Assembly: GCA_964355015.1 (NCBI GenBank)
Contig: CAYHCE010000010.1
Span: 1 to 64,000, forward strand
Direction: 5' to 3'
DNA: 64,000 nucleotides
From: CAYHCE01 sp964355015
GTDB lineage: Bacteria; Cyanobacteriota; Cyanobacteriia; PCC-6307; Cyanobiaceae
The position numbers and the translations under genes were made by a program. Positions 28,690-37,467 of the stretch are shown in pieces. Numbering within the stretch: position 1 is the stretch's first letter; each line of letters opens with the position of its first letter. Under the pieces are notes generated by a model that saw nothing but the letters and a program-made list of their open reading frames with translations, made no database searches and was not told the origin of the DNA.

Positions 28690-29430
28690 GTGCGCAAGGC
28701 GCTGATCGCGGGCAACTGGAAGATGCACATGACCTGCGCCGAAGCGCGGGACTATGCCGCTGCGTTCCTTCCCCTGGTGAGGAACCTGCCGGACGACAGG
28801 GAGGTGCTGCTGGCCCCACCCTTCACCGCGATCGCCGCTCTGAGCGAGGCCCTGGCCGGCAGCCCGGTGAAGATCTCCGCCCAGAACGTTCACTGGGACC
28901 TGTCCGGCGCCTACACCGGAATGATCTCGGCTCCCATGCTGCTGGAGCACGGGGTCACCCACGCCATCGTCGGTCACAGCGAACCGCGCAAGTACTACAG
29001 CGAAACGGACGAGCAGATCAACCTGCGGGGGCGGGCGGCCCAGAAGGCCGGCCTGATCCCGATCCTCTGCGTGGGCGAGAGCGATTCGCAGCGTGAGGCG
29101 GGCGAAGCGGAACGCGTGATCCGCCGCCAGGTGGAGCAGGGCCTCGACGGGCTCGATCCCGGCCGGCTGGTGGTGGCCTATGAGCCGATCTGGGCGATCG
29201 GTACCGGCAAGACCTGCGAAGCCGAGGAGGCCAATCGCCTCTGCGGCCTGATCCGCGGCTGGGTCGGTTACGAGCAGCTCACCATCCAGTACGGCGGGTC
29301 TGTGAAGGTGGAGAACATAGACCTGCTGATGTCTCAACCGGACATCGACGGTGTGCTTGTGGGCGGAGCGTCCCTCGACCCGACAGGCTTTGCCCGCATC
29401 GCCCGGTACCAGGTTCCTGTGGTTGCCTGA
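28690..29430 (+). CDS. tpiA: Triosephosphate isomerase
   Basis: This 246-residue TIM barrel converts dihydroxyacetone phosphate to glyceraldehyde 3-phosphate in the Calvin cycle and glycolysis. The catalytic Lys is in AGNWKMHM, the His in IVGHSEPRKYY and the Glu in VAYEPIWAIGTGK. Phosphate-binding YGGSV and VGGASLD follow. GTG 28690 is chosen since RKALIAGNWKM must lie at the N terminus. It is the last housekeeping gene before the accessory island that begins near 29.5 kb. Confidence 0.97.
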   Translation: MRKALIAGNWKMHMTCAEARDYAAAFLPLVRNLPDDREVLLAPPFTAIAALSEALAGSPVKISAQNVHWDLSGAYTGMISAPMLLEHGVTHAIVGHSEPRKYYSETDEQINLRGRAAQKAGLIPILCVGESDSQREAGEAERVIRRQVEQGLDGLDPGRLVVAYEPIWAIGTGKTCEAEEANRLCGLIRGWVGYEQLTIQYGGSVKVENIDLLMSQPDIDGVLVGGASLDPTGFARIARYQVPVVA

Positions 29431-29594
29431 CCTGAGCACCTTGGCGGCAGACGCAGGAAGCAGAGGCTGGCCTGGCTCTGCCGGCTCAGCCGGGTAGATC
29501 TCCTGGATCAGGCAATCGGTCAGCGATCAAGCGTTCCGATTCAGTACACGCGTTCCAGCCGAACGTGCTATTGTAAATCGGATTGATTCTGGTT

Positions 29595-30875
29595 ATGCTA
29601 CAAGAAGTCATTCAGGTGGTCGATGACTACTGTCGAGATAATGATATTTTTTACGATGACAGCCTGTCTGGGCACACCAGTCTCATTGCAGATCTTGGTC
29701 TGACATCGGTGGACTTCGTGTCCCTGTTCCAGAAGTGCCAGGCCCTCACCACAACGCGCTTATCCTTCATCAAGCTGGTGATGCCGGTCGAAGGCGAGTA
29801 CGTCGCCGACCTGCAGATCAAGGATCTGAGTGATTATATTCAGCATCAGATCACCGCTGAGTCGAGCCAGACGCAACCGGAACCTGTCTCCCGGGTAGCA
29901 TCGCCCCAGGTAGAGGATGGGAAGTACAAACGGGCTCTGTTCAGTGACTCCGACTTCGAGCTGCTTAAATCTCTGATTCAGAAGCCCTCCTTCAGCGATC
30001 CGACACCTCTGGTGACCCGGACCAAGCTTCTGTTCATCCTGTCGTCTCCCCGTTCTGGCTCAACGCTGTTGCAGCGCATGCTGGACCAGCATCCAGAGAT
30101 CGAATCTCCGGAGGAGTTGCACTTGATGCACTATGACAGCTTTGCACAGAGGTTTCAGGCCCTCAAGGGCGAGGAGACTCGGCATCTGCTCGGAGGAACC
30201 GTTCGGCTACGCGCCAGAATCAAGGGGTGTGAACTTGCCGAATCCCAGCGGATCGAACAGACGTACATTGAACAGAATGTTCCGGTGCTCCGGTTCTTTG
30301 AGGAGCTTGATGATGATCTTCGCTCCCGCTACCTCGTCGATAAGACCCCATCCTATTCCTACAGCGGTGAAACTCTGCAGCGCATCGCTCAGCAGTTTCC
30401 CGAAGCACGCTTTCTCTATCTGGTGCGTCATCCCTCGGCCGTTCTCAAATCGCTGATCGACTCCCAGCTTCAGGAAATCATTCCGTTCGTGCGTCGATAC
30501 CCCGGCGAAATGTCAGCGATTCCGGAGATGATCTGGTCTCTGTGTAACGCCAACATCCAGTCCATGCTGGCCGGTGTTGATCCTGAACGCGTGTCGGTCG
30601 TGACCTACGAGGATCTGGTTGGCGATCCGAAGCAGGCCATCGCCGCTATCCTTGACTTCCTGGAACTTCCCTACCATCCAGACTGCGCCATGCCCTATGG
30701 CAGAGAGCAGAGCGATCAGATTGAAACCAATAACTATGCTGGCGATCTCAAATTTTTCCTGGAGAACAAGATCGTGAATGAAAGAGCAGACATCTGGAGA
30801 TCCTTCCCTGCACTGCTTCCCCTCTCCGATACGACAGTCAAGCTCATGGGTTCACTTTCAGCTTATCAGGACTGA
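29595..30875 (+). CDS. Acyl carrier protein fused to a PAPS-dependent sulfotransferase
   Basis: This is a 426-residue two-domain protein. Residues 1-90 form an acyl carrier fold with the DLGLTSVDF motif; Ser38 is the expected 4'-phosphopantetheine site. A short linker leads to a sulfotransferase whose PAPS P-loop is ILSSPRSGSTLLQRML (near residue 150), with the 3'-phosphate motif YLVRHPSAVLKSLIDS later. ATG 29595 is favoured over TTG 29583. Known: ACP-sulfotransferase fusions activate beta-hydroxyacyl chains in CurM and olefin synthases, where a thioesterase normally follows. Here no thioesterase domain is attached. Three bases separate it from the propeller gene. Inferred: it sulfates an ACP-bound acyl chain or its product. 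Confidence 0.85.
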   Translation: MLQEVIQVVDDYCRDNDIFYDDSLSGHTSLIADLGLTSVDFVSLFQKCQALTTTRLSFIKLVMPVEGEYVADLQIKDLSDYIQHQITAESSQTQPEPVSRVASPQVEDGKYKRALFSDSDFELLKSLIQKPSFSDPTPLVTRTKLLFILSSPRSGSTLLQRMLDQHPEIESPEELHLMHYDSFAQRFQALKGEETRHLLGGTVRLRARIKGCELAESQRIEQTYIEQNVPVLRFFEELDDDLRSRYLVDKTPSYSYSGETLQRIAQQFPEARFLYLVRHPSAVLKSLIDSQLQEIIPFVRRYPGEMSAIPEMIWSLCNANIQSMLAGVDPERVSVVTYEDLVGDPKQAIAAILDFLELPYHPDCAMPYGREQSDQIETNNYAGDLKFFLENKIVNERADIWRSFPALLPLSDTTVKLMGSLSAYQD

Positions 30876-30878
30876 GCG

Positions 30879-32336
30879 ATGAAATCCGCTGTCAGCATCA
30901 ATAAGCCACCGCAAGCGGTATGTGCCAACGGCTTCGGCGATCCCTACAACGCTTATGCCTATTCTGCGGCTGTTTTCAAGGGAAACCTGTATATCGGAAC
31001 GGGTCGCGCGAACCTTGTCTTCCTGCGCTTCGGCATGCCTAATGTGCATATTGACATGTGGCCCGTGCCGATCGAGTACAAGAACTACGAGTCGGCCTTT
31101 GAGGAAATGGTGTCCGCTGCCGAGATCTGGTGCTTCCGTCCGCACGCCTCCGCCCCAAAGCGAGTCCATCAGGCGGATTGGTTCGTTCCTGAGGAGGGGA
31201 CACCGTTTCGCCGGCATTACGGCTATCGCAGCATGTGCACCTTCAAAGAAGGTGGTCGAGACAAGGCTCTCTATGTCGCGTCGACCTCTCGATCCCGCGG
31301 TGACGGGCCCGATCTGATGGTCAGCCATGACGGCAAAAGTTTCGACCGTCTCCGCAAGCCCAATATCATTTCGAACTTCTCTTCCAGTGAGTTCACCCTG
31401 ACGTCGATTCGATCGCTGCTGCAGTTCGATGATCTACTGGTGACGACGATCACCGGCGCATCGAAGGGGCGTATCAACGGGGCAGGAACAACCACGATCT
31501 TCGCGACCGACGATCCAGCTTCAGGAGAGTGGCACTCCATCAATGCCGATGGACTGGGTACATTCCCGGAGGTCGTCGTCGTCTATGAGCTCTGTATCCA
31601 CGATGGTTTTCTGTACGCAGGCACCGGTGGGTCAAGAGGATTCCAGCTTTGGAGAGGTCGGCGCGTCTCCAAGTACGATTTCGACTGGGAGCTGGTCGTC
31701 AAGGATGGTGGAGGCCGTGGTCCGCTGAACCAGGGCATCATCTCGCTGTGTAGCCACAAGGGCTACCTGTACATCGGAACCGGCATTCAGAACGGTGGCC
31801 ATGATCGCACCCACAATGTGGGCCCTGCGGCCGGCGAGGTGCTTCGGCTGGCTCCCGATGACAGCATCGAGATCGTCTGTGGCAAGCCCCGGGATGGTCT
31901 GATTCCCCTCAGCGGCAGGGGACCGGGCTTCAACAATTTCTTTAATGCCTATATCTGGAAGATCGTCAGCATCAATGGATCGCTGCTGGTCGGAACGATG
32001 GACTGGTCCTTGTTCGGGTTGTGGACCCTTCGGGATCAGCGAAAGACCCGGTTCGGAAAGCTGATGGATTGGGATTCGATGCAGGTCTACCTTTCCTCGT
32101 TCGGTGGAGCTGAACTGTGGACATCCGAGGATGGGGCAGATTGGAGTTGCGTCAGTCGCAATGGCTTTGATAATGTCTATAACTTTGGCATTCGAAATAT
32201 CATTTCCTGGAATGGACTCACCCATGTCTGCACAGCCAACCCATTCGGTCCCAAAGTGCTGATCCGAACCTCAGATGAGGATGTCGGTACCTATGAAGTC
32301 AACCCACAGGGCGGCTGTCAGATCATCACAATCTGA
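30879..32336 (+). CDS. Uncharacterised propeller-like protein in the sulfotransferase cluster
   Basis: I do not recognise the family of this 485-residue protein. It has recurring short blade-like strands with G-x-LYIGTG units (GNLYIGTGRAN, GFLYAGTGGSRGF, GYLYIGTGIQNGG, GSLLVGTMDW), and ends of units with LWR, VLRL and AELWTSEDGADW. This pattern fits a 6-8 bladed beta-propeller. No signal peptide is obvious. It begins 3 bases after the ACP-sulfotransferase, so its role is probably tied to it, perhaps as a substrate-binding or scaffold component. The propeller fold is inferred from repeat spacing. Confidence 0.75.
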   Translation: MKSAVSINKPPQAVCANGFGDPYNAYAYSAAVFKGNLYIGTGRANLVFLRFGMPNVHIDMWPVPIEYKNYESAFEEMVSAAEIWCFRPHASAPKRVHQADWFVPEEGTPFRRHYGYRSMCTFKEGGRDKALYVASTSRSRGDGPDLMVSHDGKSFDRLRKPNIISNFSSSEFTLTSIRSLLQFDDLLVTTITGASKGRINGAGTTTIFATDDPASGEWHSINADGLGTFPEVVVVYELCIHDGFLYAGTGGSRGFQLWRGRRVSKYDFDWELVVKDGGGRGPLNQGIISLCSHKGYLYIGTGIQNGGHDRTHNVGPAAGEVLRLAPDDSIEIVCGKPRDGLIPLSGRGPGFNNFFNAYIWKIVSINGSLLVGTMDWSLFGLWTLRDQRKTRFGKLMDWDSMQVYLSSFGGAELWTSEDGADWSCVSRNGFDNVYNFGIRNIISWNGLTHVCTANPFGPKVLIRTSDEDVGTYEVNPQGGCQIITI

Positions 32337-32397
32337 TTCGGTCGCCTTGCTCCGACGGTGTTTGGCTGAACTGGGATCATCGGCCTTCGCGGGCCGG

Positions 32398-32709
32398 CTA
32401 CTTCTGATCCTCGCTTTTCTTGGTATCGGCTTTCACGAATCCGCCCAGCTTCTTGGAGGCAATCGGGCCGATGGGAAGAATCTTTTCGAGATTGGCGAAG
32501 AGTGACATCGCTGCTGTAGTCAGTTTCAGCTGACGCCTGGCTTCTTGGGGTGATATCTCGTTGATGTGGTCGATATCCTCAGAGGAAATCTGCTCGAACC
32601 GATTCGGCAGCTGATCAAGCCTTCGCATCAGTTCGATCTGAAGATCCTTCTTCCTCTGGCTCGAGTCGAGCTCTTGGCTCTCTTGGGGCTGGGCGTTCAT
32701 GTCTGGCAT
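32398..32709 (-). CDS. Small helical protein of unknown function
   Basis: The 103-residue product is highly charged and rich in Gln, Glu and Lys. It contains RKKDLQIELMRRLDQLPNRF, SSEDIDHINEISPQEARRQ, then LKLTTAAMSLFANLEKILPI and a Lys-rich tail. The heptad-like pattern suggests coiled coil. It is on the strand opposite its neighbours in the island, with 62 bases after the propeller gene and a divergent ~385-base gap to the hydrolase gene. I do not recognise it; coding is supported by composition but not by family. Confidence 0.5.
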   Translation of the reverse strand: MPDMNAQPQESQELDSSQRKKDLQIELMRRLDQLPNRFEQISSEDIDHINEISPQEARRQLKLTTAAMSLFANLEKILPIGPIASKKLGGFVKADTKKSEDQK

Positions 32710-33095
32710 GCAGTGTGCGCGTCAACAAATGTCTGTCCCGCACCGGGAACAGGATCGTCAGAGTGGGAGAGCCCTGAGCTTGATCTCTAGCTGCATGATC
32801 CTACCGGAGTCATCCGGGCACGACCCTTCAGCGGCAGCCTTCCCTGGCGATCAGCCTGTCCATCAGGCAGCTGATCGCCAGGACTTTCGGCGCGGCCCTG
32901 CAGCGGCCAGAATTGGCTGGATGAATGGTGGTCATGGATGGATGCACCTGAAGAGCCTACAGTTGCAATCTGGAAAGAAGCTCCAGGTTGGGACTGGTAT
33001 GGTTCCTACCATGAACTCAGGTGCGTGCAGACGCACGTCTGCTGATGCCGGATCAACGCTCCGCCAAGAGAAAGCCAGTTTCGGTGAATCTGCCC
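32710..33095. other. Intergenic region between divergent island genes
   Basis: About 385 bases with no recognisable gene separate the divergent small gene at 32398 and the hydrolase gene. Promoters of both must lie here. I see no strong terminator, repeat or RNA gene. Confidence 0.5.
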
Positions 33096-34082
33096 ATGCT
33101 GCGGGCTACAGCCTTGCATCGGCCCTCACGAACCACCGTACGCGCCGGGCTTCTGATTCTGCTGAGCGCCTTCTGCGTTGATTCTCTCCTGGCCGGTTGT
33201 GGGATGGCGCAGACGCAGAACCGGCGAAACCGATCCAATCGCGACCCAGCGGCAGCCGGACGGAAAGCGAACATCTCCACGACCGGCACGGCCTATGCGC
33301 CGCTGCTTCCGGGTGCGCCTGCCGGCAGCAATATGCTCGACATCTATCCCTGCAAGGCATCCTCAGCGAAGGCTTGCCCCACCTTCGTCTATCTGCACGG
33401 TGGATCACTGGTACGGGGAGACAAGCGATTTGTGGCGTCGATGCCGGCCTTCTTCAACCAGAACGGTGTGTGCCTGGTTTCGCTGAATTATCCCGTTTAC
33501 GGTCGTCCCGTCGAAGGGATGATCGAGCAACAGATGTCTGCGGTGACCGCTGCCACTGCCTGGCTGGATTCCAACCTTGAGAAGGCCAGCCCAGGCTGCA
33601 GCATGCGAAGTGCCTCAATCATGGGTCATTCAGCTGGAGCCTATCTGGCGGCATTGCTGCTGACCAAGCCAGCCTACGCCCGGGCTGCGTCGTCGTACCA
33701 GAGTTACATCCTCAACGATTCGGCCTGGTACACGGGTAAGACCATGGGACGCTACAAGGAAAAGGCCAAACCGGTGTTCGGAATCGAAGGAGATCTGACC
33801 CAGCAGGATAAGGTGATTATCCAGGGATGGATTCCTGCCGAACTGGTGCAGAAGTCGTGCCCGCCTCCTGCACCGACCAAGAACGTTCTGATCATGTATT
33901 CCAGTCAACGCCCCGAACGCTCGCAGGAAGACATCAGGAGCTTCGCGGCTACGCTCAACCGCTGCTCAGCGCTGCGCGCTTCACTCTCGGCACACGACTT
34001 CTCCCATCGTGAAATGCTCACATCGATCGGCGAGCCAGGAAGCAGCACCGGCAAGGCCCTGCGTACCTACCTGAGGTTCTAG
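33096..34082 (+). CDS. Lipoprotein alpha/beta hydrolase
   Basis: This hydrolase of about 328 residues has a lipoprotein signal: LLILLSAFCVDSLLAGC, where the lipobox LAGC places Cys near residue 35 from the ATG at 33096. The oxyanion motif is YLHGGSLVRGDKRF, the nucleophile elbow SIMGHSAGAYLAALL, and the probable catalytic His lies in SAHDFSHREM. The family includes carboxylesterases and feruloyl esterases. It would be anchored to a membrane and act on an ester outside the cytosol. An in-frame ATG at 33045 and GTG at 33021 are alternative starts. It lies 79 bases before the ketosynthase gene; a role in release or tailoring is inferred. Confidence 0.82.
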   Translation: MLRATALHRPSRTTVRAGLLILLSAFCVDSLLAGCGMAQTQNRRNRSNRDPAAAGRKANISTTGTAYAPLLPGAPAGSNMLDIYPCKASSAKACPTFVYLHGGSLVRGDKRFVASMPAFFNQNGVCLVSLNYPVYGRPVEGMIEQQMSAVTAATAWLDSNLEKASPGCSMRSASIMGHSAGAYLAALLLTKPAYARAASSYQSYILNDSAWYTGKTMGRYKEKAKPVFGIEGDLTQQDKVIIQGWIPAELVQKSCPPPAPTKNVLIMYSSQRPERSQEDIRSFAATLNRCSALRASLSAHDFSHREMLTSIGEPGSSTGKALRTYLRF

Positions 34083-34161
34083 TCCTACCTCCGCTCCCCT
34101 CGCACGGCGGCAGATCGCAACAGCTATCTCGTGCTAATCTGATGATCACCGCATGATGTAG

Positions 34162-37100
34162 ATGCAAGGGTACGCCATTGTCGGCATGGCCTGCAGGTAT
34201 CCTGGCATCAAGGATACAGCCTCCTACTGGCAGCGCCTCGTCAAGGGGGAGTGCCTGCTCGGCGAGATGAAGGACCAATGGGCAGCTCGTTATTACAACA
34301 AGAATCAGGACCGCTCCAATCCCAGAGAGTCCTACTCCACGATCTATACCAAGAAGTACGGATCGATTGCCAATGACAGTTGGATCGATTCCATCCGGTT
34401 TGCGTTTCCCCCCAATCTGATCGAAGGTGATCCCTCCCAGTATCTGTGCCTGCAGGTGGCGGCCGAAGCCGTCGCCGATGCTCTCAGAGGCCGTGACGAG
34501 AGCTGGATTCCCCATGATCGCTCCGGTGTGATCGTGGGCATGGGGGATCACCCCCATCGCGGCATTGTCGGCGCCCTGATGAATGGGATGCTGATGGAGC
34601 ACTTCATCGATCTCCTCGCGGATACCGTAGGCGCCGTCTTCAAAGGTGAGAGGCGTAAGCAGCTCCGTTCCCTGCTGTCGTCCACCTATGAACTCGCAGC
34701 TGATCCCGCCGTCACTCCCAATCTGATCTCCAACGTGGTGTCCGGCACCGTGGCCAACAGGCTTGGTCTGATGGGGCCGAACTACCTGGTTGATGGTGCC
34801 TGTACCTCCGGCATGATTGCGATCGACCATGCCATCAAGGAACTGGATTCGGGTGATTCGGATCTGATGCTGGTGGGAGGCGTTCAGGCCACCATGAACT
34901 TTCCGATCTATCAGCTGTTCTGTACCCTGAACGCCCTTTCTGAAACTGACATCTTCCCGATGTCCAGGGATGCTTCTGGCACGCTGTTGTCCGAAGGTGT
35001 CGGTTTTCTGGTGATCAAGCGGCTGGCCGATGCCATCGCCACTGGTGACACGATCTATTCAGTGATCAGATCCGTAGGCCTGGCCAGTGATGGCAAGGGT
35101 GAAGGTCTGCTGGCTCCCAATCGGTTGGGTCAGATCGCTGCCATGAATCGCGCTTACCAGAAGAGTGGTCTGTCACCCTCGGATATCTCTCTGATTGAGG
35201 TTCATGCCACCGGAATTCCCCATGGCGACAATACGGAACTGTCGTCGATGCTGGAAGTCTTTGGTGAGGGCCACAAGGGACTGGCCACGATTGCGCTGGG
35301 ATCGATCAAGTCGTTGATTGGCCACACCATTCCGGCATCGGGAGTCGCCAGCATCATCAAGGTGTCCCTCGCGCTTCAGAACAAGTTGATTCCCGCCACG
35401 ATCTGCCCGAATCCGATCGATTGTCTGGCGGATCATTCCAGCCCCTTCTACATCAACCGAAGCCTGCGTCGCTGGTTCCATTCCCCGGCTCGGCCCCGTC
35501 TGGCCGCCATCAATTCGTTTGGCTTCGGTGGCATCAATGGTCACCTCCTGCTCGAGGAGTATCCCGGTCACACCGCCAACGTATCCCCGCTCGCCACTCT
35601 GTTCCCCTATCAGCCCTCAGCCCCTGCCGCGGTACCACCAGCTTCCCCGGCCAGCGAGGAAAATCCGCCAGCTCCGAAACTGAGCAGAACCTATCGGAAT
35701 CTGCTCAGTTTTGTCGACCATGGCTATACGACGACGGGTCGGGCCGTTTTCTTCGAGTCGGTGTCGCGGCAGGAGCTGCTGGCTCTTCTGGGCAGCACTG
35801 ATGTGGGAGAGATGCAACAGTCGATCCTGGTCGTCAGTGGTGCACCGGGCGCGCCTTCGGGTTCCCCTCCCTGCCGCCTCGTGGTCTTCGCCAGCGGCGT
35901 GGAACAGCTGGCTGCGGCCATCCAGGACGCCAGTGCCTGGCTGGCCGCCAACCCTGATGCCACCTATCAGCGCGGACGCTCCTTCATCTATTCCGCCGCA
36001 GCCAGGCGTGCAGGCAAGATCGCCTTTCTCGTTCCAGGCGAAGGCGTCCAGAGCCCCGAAATGCTCAGTGATCTGACCACCAACATCGATCTCTTCGCCT
36101 ACTGGTACAACTTCATGGATGAGGCGCTGGCCAGGGACGTCCCCCTGGGGCTGGTTGCCTGTCTGCCGAATGCGGATCTGGAGGTCGCCGCTGCCGCCAA
36201 GGCAGTGCGTTACCAGATGATGTATGCCCAGGACACGGCCACCCAGTTGATCGCTGCCTGTCTGATGGCCTTCTACGAGATCGCCTCCCGCATCGGCCTC
36301 AAGCCGGATCAGATCGTCGGGCACAGTCAGGGCGAATCGAATGCCGTCATGCTGTCGGGAAGCCTGGCAACCATGCGGCAGGAGAGTGATCTGAAGGCGC
36401 GTGTGCAGCAGATCCATCAGTTCTTCAGCCAGGCTGATTCGATCGATGAGTTTCCTGCCGGAGCCACCTTTGCCGTGTCCGGCCTGACATCCGAGCAGTT
36501 GGAGGAGATTCTCGAACGGCGAGACGAATGGTCCCTGATTTCAGATAACTGCCGTTCCCAGCGCATCGTGTTCACCGAGGCGCCCTTTGCCAAGGAGCTG
36601 GAGGAGGCAATCGTGGCTGTTGGTGGAGCCTTGCTGCCCACACCGCTGACCCGCCCCTATCACACCAAGTATTTCGTTCAGGGTGCGGATACCCATCGCC
36701 GTCTGTATGAGAGCAGCCCCCACACGATCAGGTTCGAAGAGCACCATGCTGCCGTATACAGCTGTCTCACCGCCAAGCCCTATCCCAATGATCTGAGCGA
36801 GGGCACACGCATTTTCGTCGATCAGTGGACGAATCCCGTGCGTTACGAATCCACGATCCGGAACATGTATGCCGATGGAGCTCGATACTTCATCGAGCTC
36901 GGCCCCAACACAACGCTGACCAGCTATACCAAGGAAGCCCTTGCGGACTGCGATGACGTCGTTGCGGTCTCCCTCGGCTCGTCGCGCAAGGACAGCACCG
37001 GGGCACTGATTCAGGCCGTTTCCACTCTCTGGGTCTCCGGTGTCGACCTCGACCTTGAGGCATTGGACGCCCTGTTCATTCAGCGCTACCGGACCGGCCT

Positions 37101-37467
37101 GACCCAGGTCAGCAGGCCGAAGAATGCGGTGCCCGTGTTGTCGGAAATCCCGCTTTACAATTCCGTCGGCCTCAGAGAGTTCCTCAGCGCCGGCGCCGGC
37201 ACCGGCCAGGCTGAGCTTCCTGCTTCGCCGCTCGCGCCACTGCCCTCGCCTGCGCCAGCCCCGCCGCTGCCGGTCCGAGGCGAGGCCCAGCCACAGAACG
37301 GCGTTCTAGCCACCACCGTCTCTGTGGCGGCCTCTGCGGCTGGGGGCCTGGCCTCGCCAGACTCTGACGAGGCCTACCAGCTGCTCAGGGAACACACGAA
37401 GACGATCCTGGAGTTGATCGTCAACACCGACTCGGCGACCAAGCAGTATTTCAGTGGCCCGGAGTAG
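34162..37467 (+). CDS. Ketosynthase-acyltransferase (KS-AT) polyketide/PUFA-synthase-like protein
   Basis: This is a 1101-residue megaprotein. The KS domain (~1-440) has Cys214 in VDGACTSGMIA, His348 in VHATGIPHGD and His388 in SIKSLIGHTIPASG. The AT domain (~600-950) has FLVPGEGVQSPEM, Ser722 in VGHSQGES and His834 in TRPYHTKY. A Pro/Ala-rich linker follows and the protein ends with a short helix (REHTKTILELIVNTDSATKQ). No KR, DH, ER, TE or ACP is present. The ACTSG around the active Cys differs from the common ACSSS, closer to iterative PUFA-type or unusual KS enzymes. It would condense acyl units on the ACP-sulfotransferase; the phosphopantetheinyl transferase gene starts the base after its stop. 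Confidence 0.9.
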   Translation: MQGYAIVGMACRYPGIKDTASYWQRLVKGECLLGEMKDQWAARYYNKNQDRSNPRESYSTIYTKKYGSIANDSWIDSIRFAFPPNLIEGDPSQYLCLQVAAEAVADALRGRDESWIPHDRSGVIVGMGDHPHRGIVGALMNGMLMEHFIDLLADTVGAVFKGERRKQLRSLLSSTYELAADPAVTPNLISNVVSGTVANRLGLMGPNYLVDGACTSGMIAIDHAIKELDSGDSDLMLVGGVQATMNFPIYQLFCTLNALSETDIFPMSRDASGTLLSEGVGFLVIKRLADAIATGDTIYSVIRSVGLASDGKGEGLLAPNRLGQIAAMNRAYQKSGLSPSDISLIEVHATGIPHGDNTELSSMLEVFGEGHKGLATIALGSIKSLIGHTIPASGVASIIKVSLALQNKLIPATICPNPIDCLADHSSPFYINRSLRRWFHSPARPRLAAINSFGFGGINGHLLLEEYPGHTANVSPLATLFPYQPSAPAAVPPASPASEENPPAPKLSRTYRNLLSFVDHGYTTTGRAVFFESVSRQELLALLGSTDVGEMQQSILVVSGAPGAPSGSPPCRLVVFASGVEQLAAAIQDASAWLAANPDATYQRGRSFIYSAAARRAGKIAFLVPGEGVQSPEMLSDLTTNIDLFAYWYNFMDEALARDVPLGLVACLPNADLEVAAAAKAVRYQMMYAQDTATQLIAACLMAFYEIASRIGLKPDQIVGHSQGESNAVMLSGSLATMRQESDLKARVQQIHQFFSQADSIDEFPAGATFAVSGLTSEQLEEILERRDEWSLISDNCRSQRIVFTEAPFAKELEEAIVAVGGALLPTPLTRPYHTKYFVQGADTHRRLYESSPHTIRFEEHHAAVYSCLTAKPYPNDLSEGTRIFVDQWTNPVRYESTIRNMYADGARYFIELGPNTTLTSYTKEALADCDDVVAVSLGSSRKDSTGALIQAVSTLWVSGVDLDLEALDALFIQRYRTGLTQVSRPKNAVPVLSEIPLYNSVGLREFLSAGAGTGQAELPASPLAPLPSPAPAPPLPVRGEAQPQNGVLATTVSVAASAAGGLASPDSDEAYQLLREHTKTILELIVNTDSATKQYFSGPE

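Noticed and set aside
29431..29594. Promoter before the ACP-sulfotransferase gene
   Set aside because: A TGCTATTGT stretch resembles an extended -10 but I see no -35 at the right distance, so no site is reported.
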